Of a stretch of DNA of 64,000 nt, positions 9,062 through 17,704 are shown one piece after another. Both the position numbers and the translations under genes were made by a program. Positions within the stretch are counted from its first letter, which is position 1. Each line of letters opens with the position of its first letter. Source of the stretch: Clostridiales bacterium (GTDB lineage: Bacteria; Bacillota; Clostridia; Christensenellales; CAG-138); the NCBI GenBank assembly GCA_012517905.1, contig JAAYUE010000035.1, positions 1 to 64,000 of the forward strand, given 5' to 3'. The notes under the pieces were generated by a model, which worked only from the letters and a program-made list of their open reading frames with translations, was not told the DNA's origin and did no database searches.

Positions 9062-10375
9062 ATGGCAAATATGCGTGGCACCCAACAGACCGTCAGCGAC
9101 GTGCTCCCCGGCTCACCGGCGGAGCGCGCCGGCATACGCATCGGGGACGCGCTGCTTTCCATCGACGGAGAGCCGGTGATCGATCTCGTGGATTACGAGC
9201 ACCTCTCGGCAAACGAAATCGTGACGCTCGATATCCGCAAAGAAAACGGCGACACGGAGCGAATCACGATCGAGAAAGACGACTTCGAGCCGCTGGGGCT
9301 GTCGTTTGCCACAAGCCTCATGGACAACATGCGCACCTGCAAAAACCATTGCGTCTTTTGCTTTATCGATCAGATGCCCAGGGGCGGGCGCTCCAGTCTG
9401 CACGTCAAGGACGACGACTGGCGCATGTCGTTCATCATGGGCAACTATGTGACCCTCACCAACCTCGACGAGCGGGAACTCGAGCGCATCATCCGCCGCA
9501 GGGTGAGCCCGCTGTTTGTCTCGCTGCATGCCAGCGATCCGGACGTGCGCCGCGCAATGATGAAAAACCCGCATGCGGGCGACATCGTCGCCCAGCTCAA
9601 GCGCCTTTCCGACGCAGGGCTGCAGTTTCATCTGCAGATCGTACTCTGCCCGGGGCTCAACGACGGGGACGTGCTGCGCCGCTCCATCGACGACATGCTC
9701 GCGCTCTATCCGCATGCGCAGTCGCTTGCGATCGTTCCCGTGGGGCTGACGCGGCACCGGGACGGGCTGACGCCGCTGCGTGGTTACACGCCGATGGAGG
9801 CGGACGCGCTGATCGACGAAATCGAAACGCGGCAAACGGACCTGCTCGAGCGGTACGGCACGCGGTTTGTGTTTCTGGCGGACGAGTGGTATACGCTCTC
9901 GGGCAGGACGCTGCCGGCGTACGACGATTACGAGGGGTTTCCGCAGATTGAAAACGGCGTCGGGCTGCTCCGCCTGTTCGAGGGCGAAATGCTCGAGGCG
10001 CTGGCGGACCGTAAGCCGCTGACCTGGAACAAGCGCTTTCTCATGGCGGGCGGCGTGTCCGCGGAACCGTTTTTTCGGGAAGCGTATCGAAAGTTGATTC
10101 CTTATGGAATCGAAATCAAGACGCGCGCGATTCGAAACCGATTCTTCGGAGAGAGCGTCACCGTCGGCGGGCTTGTCACGGGCGGCGATCTGATCGAACA
10201 GCTCAAGGGCGAGGACTTCGGCCGCGCGCTGCTGATTCCGCGCGCGATGCTCAAGGCGGACGAAGAGGTATTTCTCGACGGCATGACGAAAGCGGAGGCG
10301 GAGGCCGCGCTGCATACGCGGATCATTCCCGTCGCGACGGGAGAAGACCTGATTGAGATCGTATTTTCGGAGTAA
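9062..10375 (+). CDS. DUF512 family radical-SAM/PDZ protein
   Basis: The 437-residue protein starts with a PDZ-like domain (VSDVLPGSPAERAGIRIGD). The Cys cluster CKNHCVFCFID near residue 94 is the radical-SAM-like [4Fe-4S] motif, followed by the DUF512 domain with LCPGLNDG and SLHASDPDVRRAMM. The biochemical activity of the family is not known. In Clostridia it is commonly found directly upstream of der, as here. The track starts at 8984; I prefer ATG 9062 because it gives the family N-terminus and falls at +1 of a strong promoter. There is no Shine-Dalgarno for this start. Confidence 0.88.
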   Translation: MANMRGTQQTVSDVLPGSPAERAGIRIGDALLSIDGEPVIDLVDYEHLSANEIVTLDIRKENGDTERITIEKDDFEPLGLSFATSLMDNMRTCKNHCVFCFIDQMPRGGRSSLHVKDDDWRMSFIMGNYVTLTNLDERELERIIRRRVSPLFVSLHASDPDVRRAMMKNPHAGDIVAQLKRLSDAGLQFHLQIVLCPGLNDGDVLRRSIDDMLALYPHAQSLAIVPVGLTRHRDGLTPLRGYTPMEADALIDEIETRQTDLLERYGTRFVFLADEWYTLSGRTLPAYDDYEGFPQIENGVGLLRLFEGEMLEALADRKPLTWNKRFLMAGGVSAEPFFREAYRKLIPYGIEIKTRAIRNRFFGESVTVGGLVTGGDLIEQLKGEDFGRALLIPRAMLKADEEVFLDGMTKAEAEAALHTRIIPVATGEDLIEIVFSE

Positions 10376-10380
10376 AACAA

Positions 10381-10408
10381 CCGCGCGGGACAATGAACCC
10401 GCGCGCGG
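10381..10408 (+). other. GC hairpin between the DUF512 gene and der
   Basis: CCGCGCGGG pairs with CCCGCGCGCGG (two extra bases on the 3' side) across an 8-nt loop. There is no T run, so it is more likely an RNA processing or stability element than a terminator. Confidence 0.4.
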
Positions 10409-10451
10409 CCATCGATAGAAACACGCCGCCCAGGCGGCAGCGGGGGAGAAC

Positions 10452-11780
10452 ATGAAAAAACCTTTGGTAGCGATCGTCGGACGCCCGAACGTCGGCAAAT
10501 CGACGCTCTTTAACCGTCTCATTGGGCGGCGCGTCGCGATCGTGGAAGATACGCCGGGCGTGACGCGGGACCGCATCTATCAGGATGCGGAGTGGCTCAA
10601 CTACGCCTTTACGCTCATCGATACGGGCGGCATCGAGCCTGCGAGCGAGGACATCATCGCCCAACAGATGCGGCGGCAGGCGCAGCTTGCCATCGACACG
10701 GCGGACGTGATCCTGTTCCTCGTGGACGGCAGGGAGGGCATGACCAGCGCGGATATGGACGTTGCGGAGATGCTGCGCCGATCCAACAAGCCCGTCGTGC
10801 TCGCGGTCAACAAGGTGGACGCGCCGAAGTTTGAAGATTCGATGTATGAGTTCTATTCGCTTGGCCTCGGCGATCCGTACACCATCTCGTCTTCGCAGGG
10901 GCTGGGGCTTGGCGACCTACTGGACGCGGTCGTGCAGGACTTCCCCAAGGATCTGGAAGAGGAAGAGACGGAGCGTATCAACATCGCCGTGGTCGGCAAG
11001 CCGAACGTCGGCAAATCCAGCCTCGTCAACGCGCTGCTGGGAGAGGAGCGCACCATCGTCAGCGACATCCCGGGCACCACGCGGGATTCCATCGACACGC
11101 AGTTTTCACAAAACGGCCGGGAGTATACGCTTGTAGACACCGCGGGGATTCGCAGAAAGCGCAGCGTCGAGGATGAGTCCATCGAGCGTTACAGCGTCAT
11201 CCGCTCTCTTGCGGCGATTCGCCGGGCGGACGTCGTTCTCATCGTTTGCGACGCGAGCCAGGGACTGAGCGAACAGGACGTCCGCATCGCGGGCTATGCG
11301 CACGAGGAGGGCAAGGCCAGCGTGCTCATCGTGAACAAATGGGACCTCATCGAGAAGGACACCCACACGATGAACGAGTTCAAAAAAAGCCTTGGCGCGG
11401 ACCTGGCGTTTATGAGCTATATCCAGATGCTCTTTATCTCCGCCAAAAACGGGCAGCGCGTAAACAAGGTGCTCGAGGCGGTGGACAGCGCGTTTGAGCA
11501 AAGCCGCCGCCGCATCACGACCGGCCAGCTCAACGACACCGTGAGCGAGGCGGTCATGATGAACGAACCGCCGAGCGATAAGGGCCGCACGCTGAAGATT
11601 TATTACGCCACGCAGGCGTCCGTCCAACCGCCGACGTTTATCGTGTTTGTCAACGACACGGAGATCGTGCATTTTTCCTACGAGCGGTATCTGGAAAACT
11701 TTTTCCGAAAGACGTTCGGATTTGAAGGAACGCCGATTCGGATTTTCTTCCGCAGCAAGAAAAAAGAAGCCGAATCCTGA
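10452..11780 (+). CDS. der: Ribosome biogenesis GTPase Der (EngA)
   Basis: Two tandem GTPase domains and a KH-like C-terminal domain, 442 residues, the usual Der layout. The first G1 is [12 protein letters not shown] at about residue 8 with DTGG G3 and NKVD G4. The second G1 is [12 protein letters not shown] near residue 182 with [10 protein letters not shown]3 and NKWD G4. Der is essential for 50S subunit maturation. GGGGGAG lies just before the ATG. It follows the DUF512 gene and precedes plsY, an order seen in many Clostridia. Confidence 0.97.
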   Translation: MKKPLVAIVGRPNVGKSTLFNRLIGRRVAIVEDTPGVTRDRIYQDAEWLNYAFTLIDTGGIEPASEDIIAQQMRRQAQLAIDTADVILFLVDGREGMTSADMDVAEMLRRSNKPVVLAVNKVDAPKFEDSMYEFYSLGLGDPYTISSSQGLGLGDLLDAVVQDFPKDLEEEETERINIAVVGKPNVGKSSLVNALLGEERTIVSDIPGTTRDSIDTQFSQNGREYTLVDTAGIRRKRSVEDESIERYSVIRSLAAIRRADVVLIVCDASQGLSEQDVRIAGYAHEEGKASVLIVNKWDLIEKDTHTMNEFKKSLGADLAFMSYIQMLFISAKNGQRVNKVLEAVDSAFEQSRRRITTGQLNDTVSEAVMMNEPPSDKGRTLKIYYATQASVQPPTFIVFVNDTEIVHFSYERYLENFFRKTFGFEGTPIRIFFRSKKKEAES

Positions 11781-11875
11781 CCCATAAAAAAGAGAAAGCA
11801 ACAAGCAAGTGGATCGATTTTCGAAAGAATTCCGGTTCGGATTTTCGTTCGAATTGATCTGAGGGAGTCCAAAAC

Positions 11876-12505
11876 ATGACATTTTTCAACGGTATCTTTA
11901 CGCTCTGTCTCTGGACGGGGCTTGTCTGCATACTCATCGGTTACCTGCTGGGCAATATCCAGACAGCGATCATCGTCAGCCGCGCGTATTATCACGACGA
12001 CGTGCGAAACCACGGCAGCGGCAACGCGGGCAGCACCAATATGGTGCGCGTCTACGGCTACGGCCCGGGCGCCATTACGTTTGCGGGCGATTCGCTCAAG
12101 GCGCTGCTCGGCGTTCTGATCGGTCAGCTTGTCTGCGGAACGGTCGGCGGATATCTCGCAGGGCTGTTCGTCGTCGTCGGTCACTGCTGGCCGGTGTTCG
12201 ACGGGTTTCGCGGCGGCAAGGGCGTCGCGTCGTCCTACAGCATCGCCATCATCACGTTTCCGCTCGGCGCGCTCGGCGCCATCGCCATCGGCGGCGCGAT
12301 CCTTCTGATCAACAAAAAAATGTCGATCATGTCGCTTGCCGCGATGCTGCTGTTTTTCGTTGCGGAGCTGATCTTCCGGCTGAACGACGTTCCGCTGGTC
12401 GTGCTCGCGGGCGCGCTCGCCGTCGTCGTGTTTGTGCGGCACACCGACAACATCCGCCGCCTGATCCACGGGGAAGAGCAGAGACTGCGCAAAGAAGGGC
12501 TCTAG
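11876..12505 (+). CDS. plsY: Glycerol-3-phosphate acyltransferase PlsY
   Basis: Membrane enzyme that transfers the acyl group of acyl-phosphate to glycerol-3-phosphate, the first step of phospholipid synthesis. The 209 residues form several hydrophobic segments, and the three conserved loops are visible: GSGNAGSTNMVR near residue 47, FRGGKGVASSY near 110, and RHTDNIRRLIHGEE near the C-terminus. GAGGGAG precedes the ATG. A terminator follows 20 nt after the stop, closing the DUF512-der-plsY unit. Confidence 0.95.
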   Translation: MTFFNGIFTLCLWTGLVCILIGYLLGNIQTAIIVSRAYYHDDVRNHGSGNAGSTNMVRVYGYGPGAITFAGDSLKALLGVLIGQLVCGTVGGYLAGLFVVVGHCWPVFDGFRGGKGVASSYSIAIITFPLGALGAIAIGGAILLINKKMSIMSLAAMLLFFVAELIFRLNDVPLVVLAGALAVVVFVRHTDNIRRLIHGEEQRLRKEGL

Positions 12506-12521
12506 AAGCTCGACAGGCAAA

Positions 12522-12549
12522 AAAAGCGCTTCCGTTGGGAAGCGCTTTT
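12522..12549 (+). terminator. Terminator between plsY and dapB, probably bidirectional
   Basis: AAAAGCGCTTCC and GGAAGCGCTTTT form a 12-bp stem around GTTG. A/T runs on both sides serve the converging genes. Confidence 0.87.
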
Positions 12550-12579
12550 GTGCGTTGCACATATTGATTCGAGTATGGG

Positions 12580-13806
12580 TCAGCCGATCGAAAACCGCTG
12601 GCGAATCGCGTCCGCCGCGCGGACGGCGTGCACGGTGTCCACGCAGAACTCAATGCGCGTTTCACTCGTGGTGATCAGCCAGATGTGGATGTTCTCCTTG
12701 CGCAGCGTGGAGAAGAGCTGGGAAGCGACGCCGTGCTGAAGTGCCATGCCCGTGCCTTCCAGCGTGAGCTTGGTCAGGTCTCCGCGGGTGCGGATTGTGT
12801 AGCCGTAGCCGTTTCTCGTCAGCTCGTTGATGGCGTTGAGCGCTTCGGAAAGCGACGATTCGTTCAGGGAAAAGCCGATGCTGAGGCTCTGCTCGTCCGG
12901 CTCGGAGCAGGCGATCATGTCCACGAATACCCCGTGCTCGGCGATGACGTCGAAGACCCGCGAGGCGAAGGCATCCTCTTTGGCAAACGAGCGGATGATG
13001 ACCGCCGCCTGCTCGTCCAGCGAGAAGAGCCGGGATGCCGCGTCGTGTTCGGTCACGACGTTTTTCATGTTGTAAAGGCCGCTCTCTTTGGCGACGAGGA
13101 ATTTCGCCGCGCGGAGCGCCCCCTGCGCGAACACGGCCTTGCTGAACGCCCGATGCGAAACCTCAATGATCTCGTCGTTTCCGATGAACTGCACCTGATG
13201 CTCGCCGACCACCGTTCCGCCGCGGACGGAATGGATGCCGATTTCGCGGTCGGAGCGGCGCTTGTTCTTCTCATGCCGCCCGAAAACGAATTCTTCGTCC
13301 TCCGGCGAGATGGAGGCGATCGCGTTTGCCAGCATCAGCGCGGTGCCGCTCGGGCTGTCCACTTTTTTTCGATGGTGCGTCTCGATGATCTCCACGTCGA
13401 AATTTCCGCCGAGCGTGGCGGCGGCGAGCTGCACGAGCTCGAGCTGGAGATTGACGCCGAGGGACATGTTGCCCGTTTGAAACACCGGGATGGCGTCCGA
13501 AGCGGAGCGGATGAGCTTGAGCTCCCGCTCGCCAAGTCCGGTCGTGCCGATGACGACGGGGATTTTTTGCTCCAGCGCATAGCGAAGGATGTCCGGCGTG
13601 GTTGCGGGAACGGAAAAGTCGATGATGACGTCCGCCTTTTCCTGCACCTCGTCGAGACTCTTGTAAACCGGGCAGCTGTAGGATGCGCTGCAGTCGAAGG
13701 GATCGACGCCGGCGACGGCGGAAAAAGCGCCGCTCTGCGCTTGGATAGCTGCATAAACGGCGCGTCCCATCTGACCGCAGATTCCGTTGATCAGAACAGA
13801 GATCAT
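12580..13806 (-). CDS. dapB: 4-hydroxy-tetrahydrodipicolinate reductase with C-terminal ACT-domain extension
   Basis: Residues 1 to about 245 are DapB: an N-terminal nucleotide loop NGICGQMGR and the catalytic/substrate block ETHHRKKVDSPSGTAL, both intact. It reduces dihydrodipicolinate in the DAP/lysine pathway. DapB is normally about 250-270 residues, but this protein has 408. The extra 160 residues resemble the paired ACT domains of aspartokinase, with GMALQHGVASQLFSTLRKENI followed by TTSETRIEFCVD. In aspartokinase these domains bind lysine or threonine, so I infer feedback control of DapB. It is the last gene of asd-dapA-dapB, 24 nt after dapA. Confidence 0.93.
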   Translation of the reverse strand: MISVLINGICGQMGRAVYAAIQAQSGAFSAVAGVDPFDCSASYSCPVYKSLDEVQEKADVIIDFSVPATTPDILRYALEQKIPVVIGTTGLGERELKLIRSASDAIPVFQTGNMSLGVNLQLELVQLAAATLGGNFDVEIIETHHRKKVDSPSGTALMLANAIASISPEDEEFVFGRHEKNKRRSDREIGIHSVRGGTVVGEHQVQFIGNDEIIEVSHRAFSKAVFAQGALRAAKFLVAKESGLYNMKNVVTEHDAASRLFSLDEQAAVIIRSFAKEDAFASRVFDVIAEHGVFVDMIACSEPDEQSLSIGFSLNESSLSEALNAINELTRNGYGYTIRTRGDLTKLTLEGTGMALQHGVASQLFSTLRKENIHIWLITTSETRIEFCVDTVHAVRAADAIRQRFSIG

Positions 13807-13830
13807 AAGTCCTCCAGAGAAGGTTGGATG

Positions 13831-14706
13831 CTAGATGAGCTGAAAGCTCTTGAGCGTGTCCTCGATCAGGCGCATGCTGGCGGCCGCGGGCGGAACGAGA
13901 GGGAGCCTTACATCCGGCTCGCAGAGCTGCATGAGGCCCATCATGGCCTTGAGCGGGATGGGGTTGACCTCGCAGAACGCGGCCTTCCAGATCGGGATCA
14001 GCTGCAGCTGCAGCTCGCGCGCAAGCTGGAGGTCGCCCTTGAAAAACGCCTCGCAGAGCGCGTGCATTTCGCCCGGCACGATGTTGGCGATGGTGGAGAT
14101 GACGCCCTTGCCGCCGACGCTGAGCACGGGCAGCACATGGTCGTCGTTGCCGGAATAGATGTCGCACTGCGGACAGAGCGCGGCGATATTGACGATCTGC
14201 TCGATGTTGCCGCTGGCCTCTTTGGTGCCGACGATGTTCTCGTGCGTGCAGAGCTCCGCCATGGTCTGGGCCTGGATGTTCAACCCCGTGCGCGAGGGCA
14301 CGTTGTAGACGATGATGGGCGTTTCCACCGCGTCCGCCACCGTGAAGTAATGGCGGATGAGTCCCTGCTGCGTGGTCTTGTTGTAGTAAGGGGTGACGAT
14401 GAGCAGCCCGTCGACGCCGATCGCCTCGGCGGACTTGCTGTTGACGATGACCTCTTCGGTGTTGTTGCCGCCGGTGCTGGCGATGACCGGAACGCGGCCG
14501 TTGACGCGCTCCACGACGAACTGGATGATGCTCAGCCGTTCGTCGAGCGAAAGCGTCGCGCTTTCGCCGGTGGTCGCGACGCAGACGATCGCATCCGTGC
14601 GGTTGGCAATCTGCAGCTCGATGAGCCTTGTAAATGCCGTAAAGTCAATCGAGCCGTTTTGAAACGGCGTTACGATTGCTACGGCGCTTCCGCGAAAAAT
14701 AGACAT
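13831..14706 (-). CDS. dapA: 4-hydroxy-tetrahydrodipicolinate synthase
   Basis: TIM-barrel aldolase of 291 residues that condenses pyruvate with aspartate semialdehyde. The substrate-binding ATTGES motif is near residue 45, the proton-relay tyrosine in IIVYNVPSRTG near 135, and the Schiff-base lysine in IVGTKEASG near 163. It lies 6 nt after the asd stop and 24 nt before dapB, giving one operon for three consecutive lysine-pathway steps. Upstream aspartokinase is not in the window. Confidence 0.96.
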   Translation of the reverse strand: MSIFRGSAVAIVTPFQNGSIDFTAFTRLIELQIANRTDAIVCVATTGESATLSLDERLSIIQFVVERVNGRVPVIASTGGNNTEEVIVNSKSAEAIGVDGLLIVTPYYNKTTQQGLIRHYFTVADAVETPIIVYNVPSRTGLNIQAQTMAELCTHENIVGTKEASGNIEQIVNIAALCPQCDIYSGNDDHVLPVLSVGGKGVISTIANIVPGEMHALCEAFFKGDLQLARELQLQLIPIWKAAFCEVNPIPLKAMMGLMQLCEPDVRLPLVPPAAASMRLIEDTLKSFQLI

Positions 14707-14712
14707 GTGTTT

Positions 14713-15717
14713 TTACGCCTCCCACTGACGAATGAGTTCCTGCGCAATCTGCACGGCGTTGGTCGCCGCGCCCTTGCGGATGTTGTCCGCAACGCACCAG
14801 AAGTTGATTCCGTTTTCCACGGAGAAGTCGCGGCGCAGCCGGCCGACGTAGACGGGATCGGTGTCCGCTGCGTAAAGCGGCATGGGGTAGATGCCCTTAG
14901 CCGTGTCGTCCTGAACGATGAGGCCCGGAGTCGCCTCCCAGAGCGCGCGGATGTCCGCCAGCTCAAACGACTTTTCCAGCTCGACGTTAATGCTCTCGCT
15001 GTGGCCGTGGAACACCGGCACGCGGACGGTGGTCGCCGTGACGCGAAGCTGCGGCAGGCCGAGGATTTTGCGCGTTTCGTCGACCATCTTCTGCTCTTCC
15101 TTGGTGTAGCCGTTTTCGAGGAAAACGTCGATCTGCGGCAGAACGTTTCCCGCGATGGGATACGGGAATTTCTTCGGCGCCTCGCCTTTGAGCCCGTTTT
15201 CCAGATCGCTGTAACCGCCCATGCCCGCGCCGGACACCGCCTGATAGGTCGAGTAGATCACGCGCTTGAGGCCATATTTTTTGAGCGGCTCGAGGGCGAC
15301 CATCGCCTGAATGGTCGAGCAGTTCGGGTTTGCGATGATGCCCTTGTTTTGATACTGCGGGATGTCGCCGGCGTTTACTTCGGGGACGACGAGCGGCACG
15401 TCCGGATCCATCCGCCAGCAGCTTGAATTGTCGATGACCACCGCGCCGGAAGCGGCGACGATGGGGGCGAACGTTTTCGAGGTGCCCGCACCGGCGGAAA
15501 AGAGCGCAATATCTACGCCAAGATCTTTGAATGCATCCTCGGTCAGTTCGCGGACGGTGTGTTTTTTGCCCATGAACTCGACGGTAGTGCCCGCGCTGCG
15601 TGCGGACGCAAAGAGGAAATACTCCGATGCCGGGAGCTTGCGCTCTTCCAGTACGCGGAGGAACATTCTGCCGACCATGCCTGTGGCGCCGACAACTGCG
15701 ATCTTGTACTGTCTCAT
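14713..15717 (-). CDS. asd: Aspartate-semialdehyde dehydrogenase
   Basis: NADPH-dependent reductase of aspartyl phosphate, 334 residues. The Rossmann motif VVGATGMVGRMF is at residue 7, the catalytic cysteine is in NPNCSTIQ near 130, and GHSES lies in the C-terminal domain. It is the first gene of asd-dapA-dapB. It has a consensus promoter, but the ATG lacks a visible Shine-Dalgarno; the leader has a 7-bp hairpin (GCGTTCC/GGAACGC) shortly before the start. Confidence 0.96.
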   Translation of the reverse strand: MRQYKIAVVGATGMVGRMFLRVLEERKLPASEYFLFASARSAGTTVEFMGKKHTVRELTEDAFKDLGVDIALFSAGAGTSKTFAPIVAASGAVVIDNSSCWRMDPDVPLVVPEVNAGDIPQYQNKGIIANPNCSTIQAMVALEPLKKYGLKRVIYSTYQAVSGAGMGGYSDLENGLKGEAPKKFPYPIAGNVLPQIDVFLENGYTKEEQKMVDETRKILGLPQLRVTATTVRVPVFHGHSESINVELEKSFELADIRALWEATPGLIVQDDTAKGIYPMPLYAADTDPVYVGRLRRDFSVENGINFWCVADNIRKGAATNAVQIAQELIRQWEA

Positions 15718-15783
15718 GTGAAGCCGTGTTCGCGTTCCGGATAGATATAGATTCAGGAACGCGCCTTTCTTATAGTTAGACTG

Positions 15784-15812
15784 ATTTTAATAAATATTCA
15801 CTGGTTTGTCAA
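15784..15812 (-). promoter_or_regulatory. Sigma-A promoter of asd-dapA-dapB
   Basis: Minus-strand perfect -35 TTGACA (15807-15812), 17-nt spacer, -10 TAAAAT (15784-15789), about 65 nt before the asd ATG. The leader is too short for a lysine riboswitch. Confidence 0.82.
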
Positions 15813-15842
15813 ATAAGATCAACGATCTTTCGGGAGAACCAT

Positions 15843-15871
15843 TTGCGGGAATGCCGTTTCTGATGTACAAT
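15843..15871 (+). promoter_or_regulatory. Promoter for the methyltransferase-hslO-TPR-rlmL-apgM run
   Basis: -35 TTGCGG (15843-15848), 17-nt spacer, -10 TACAAT (15866-15871), about 85 nt before the first ATG, divergent from the asd promoter. Confidence 0.6.
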
Positions 15872-15962
15872 AAAAAATCGAACACGCAGTTGCGCTGGCG
15901 GCCGATCCAGCCGCGCTTTTGCGTGGCGAACCGGAACGAAAAGCGGGGAAGGACGGCCCGGC

Positions 15963-16751
15963 ATGGCGCATGCATACGAAGAATTTGCGGCTGTGTACGA
16001 CCTGCTCATGGCGGACGTGGATTACGACGCCTGGGCGGAATATCTTTCCGCGCTGCTCCGCCGCGGCGGCGCGCTGCCCGGGGACGCGGTGATCGACTGC
16101 GCCTGCGGTACCGGCGAAATCACGCTGCGCCTGGGCAGGGAAGGCTATCGCATGACCGGCGCGGACCGCTCCGGGCGCATGCTGGAAATCGCCCAGCAAA
16201 AGGCGCGAAAGGCGGGGCAAAAAATCCCGTTTGTGTGCCAGGACATGCGCTCGCTTTCCGTGCACAGACCCGTCGGCGCCGTCACCTGCGCCTGCGACGG
16301 GGTGAACTACCTGCTCTCGGACGCGGACGTCGATTCGTTTTTTTCGAGCGCAAACCGCGCGCTGAAGGCTGGCGGGTTGCTGCTGTTCGACGTTTCCAGC
16401 GCATATAAGCTGGAGCATGTGCTCGGCGGTCAGACGTTTGGGGAGGACACGAAGGACTGCACCTACCTCTGGCAGAACTGCTTTGACCCCGGGACGCGCC
16501 TTCTGGAGATGCGGCTGGCGTTCTTTCGTCCGAACGGAAAGAATGCGTACGAGCGCTTTGACGAGCGGCACGTGCAGCGAGCGCATGAAAACGACGATCT
16601 GGCGTCGGCGCTGGACAAGGCGGGGTTCGACCTGCTCGGCGTTTACGACGCGTTTACGATGGAGTCGCCGAAACCGGAGAGCGAGCGGATTCAGTTCGTC
16701 GCGAGAAAACGCGAAAGTGGAACTGGTGATTTTATCGGAAACAGAAAGTGA
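15963..16751 (+). CDS. Class I SAM-dependent methyltransferase
   Basis: The 262-residue protein has the class I motif I as VIDCACGTGEITLRLG near residue 42, followed by an acidic loop GADRSGRMLE and the motif IV-like CDGVNYLL. The substrate is not recognisable; relatives are annotated only as class I methyltransferases. An AAGGAC Shine-Dalgarno lies about 9 nt before the ATG. It heads a compact run with hslO, the TPR gene, the rlmL-like gene and apgM. Confidence 0.86.
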   Translation: MAHAYEEFAAVYDLLMADVDYDAWAEYLSALLRRGGALPGDAVIDCACGTGEITLRLGREGYRMTGADRSGRMLEIAQQKARKAGQKIPFVCQDMRSLSVHRPVGAVTCACDGVNYLLSDADVDSFFSSANRALKAGGLLLFDVSSAYKLEHVLGGQTFGEDTKDCTYLWQNCFDPGTRLLEMRLAFFRPNGKNAYERFDERHVQRAHENDDLASALDKAGFDLLGVYDAFTMESPKPESERIQFVARKRESGTGDFIGNRK

Positions 16752-16765
16752 AACAGGATATCGAC

Positions 16766-17704
16766 ATGAAGGACAACATTTTAACATATACGCCGAGGCG
16801 AAACGACCGACTGATCCAATGCGTGGCGGCGGACGGCATGGTTCGCGTTGCGTTGATCGACGGAACCGAGCTCGTGCGCGAGGCGCGGCGGGTGCACGGC
16901 CTCTCCCGCGTGGCGACGGCGGCGCTGGGCAGGCAGCTGATGATGACCGCCATCATGGCCGCGGATCTCAAGGGCGAACACGACCTCGTTTCGACCATCA
17001 TCAAAGGCGACGGCCCTGCGGGCAGCATGATCTGCACCGGCAACAGCCACATTGAGGTGAAGGGCTCCGTGACAAACGGGGACGTGGAGCTGCCGCCGAA
17101 CGAACAGGGAAAGCTGAATGTTTCCGGCTTTGTCGGCCATGAAGGCAAGCTTTCGGTGGTCAGCGACCTCGGGCTCAAAGAGCCGTATGTGGGCCTATGC
17201 AACCTTGTTTCCGGCGAGATTGCGATCGACTTTGCCAACTACTATGCCGCGAGCCTGCAGCGGCCCGCGCTCGTCTATCTCGGCGTGCGGGAGCGCGCGG
17301 AGAGCGGCGAGGTGCGCGCGGCCGTCGGCGTGTTTGCCGAACCGCTGCCCGGGTGTCCGGACGAGGTGATCGACCGCCTGCAGGCAAAAAGCGGCGAGAT
17401 TTCGCGTTTTTCCGAGCGGCTGGACGCGGGCGAGCTGCCTGAAGACCTGCTTGAAAGCGTGTTTGGCGAGTTTGGGCTGACCATCGTCGGCGAGCGGGAG
17501 CCGCTCTACCGCTGTGATTGCTCGCGCGAACGCATCGAGCGCGCGCTGCTTTCGACGGGACGCGCCGAACTGACCGGCATGATCGAGGAGGATCACGGCG
17601 CGGAGGTCACCTGCCGGTTCTGCGACAAACTGTACCAATTCAGCGAAGAAGACCTTCGCGCGCTGATCGACGCGGCGACTGCGGGTGAAGATGAAGACGA
17701 ATAA
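16766..17704 (+). CDS. hslO: Redox-regulated chaperone Hsp33
   Basis: Hsp33 is a holdase activated by oxidation of a zinc-bound cysteine tetrad. The C-terminal tetrad is visible as CDC near residue 250 and CRFC near 284, the expected CxC...CxxC arrangement. The core has the family's GDGPAGSMI and GHEGKLSVVSD segments. The track starts at a GTG at 16748 that overlaps the previous stop, but the ATG at 16766 (MKDNILTYTPRRND) has an AGGA seven bases upstream and matches the usual Hsp33 N-terminus; this gives 312 residues. Confidence 0.95.
   Translation: MKDNILTYTPRRNDRLIQCVAADGMVRVALIDGTELVREARRVHGLSRVATAALGRQLMMTAIMAADLKGEHDLVSTIIKGDGPAGSMICTGNSHIEVKGSVTNGDVELPPNEQGKLNVSGFVGHEGKLSVVSDLGLKEPYVGLCNLVSGEIAIDFANYYAASLQRPALVYLGVRERAESGEVRAAVGVFAEPLPGCPDEVIDRLQAKSGEISRFSERLDAGELPEDLLESVFGEFGLTIVGEREPLYRCDCSRERIERALLSTGRAELTGMIEEDHGAEVTCRFCDKLYQFSEEDLRALIDAATAGEDEDE

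Noticed and set aside
12628-15426. 932-aa plus-strand ORF over dapB-dapA-asd
   Set aside because: Antisense shadow with repetitive charged composition; the minus-strand genes have intact catalytic motifs.
15718-15806. Lysine riboswitch upstream of asd
   Set aside because: The leader is only about 65 nt from the predicted start site, too short for the roughly 170-nt lysine aptamer.
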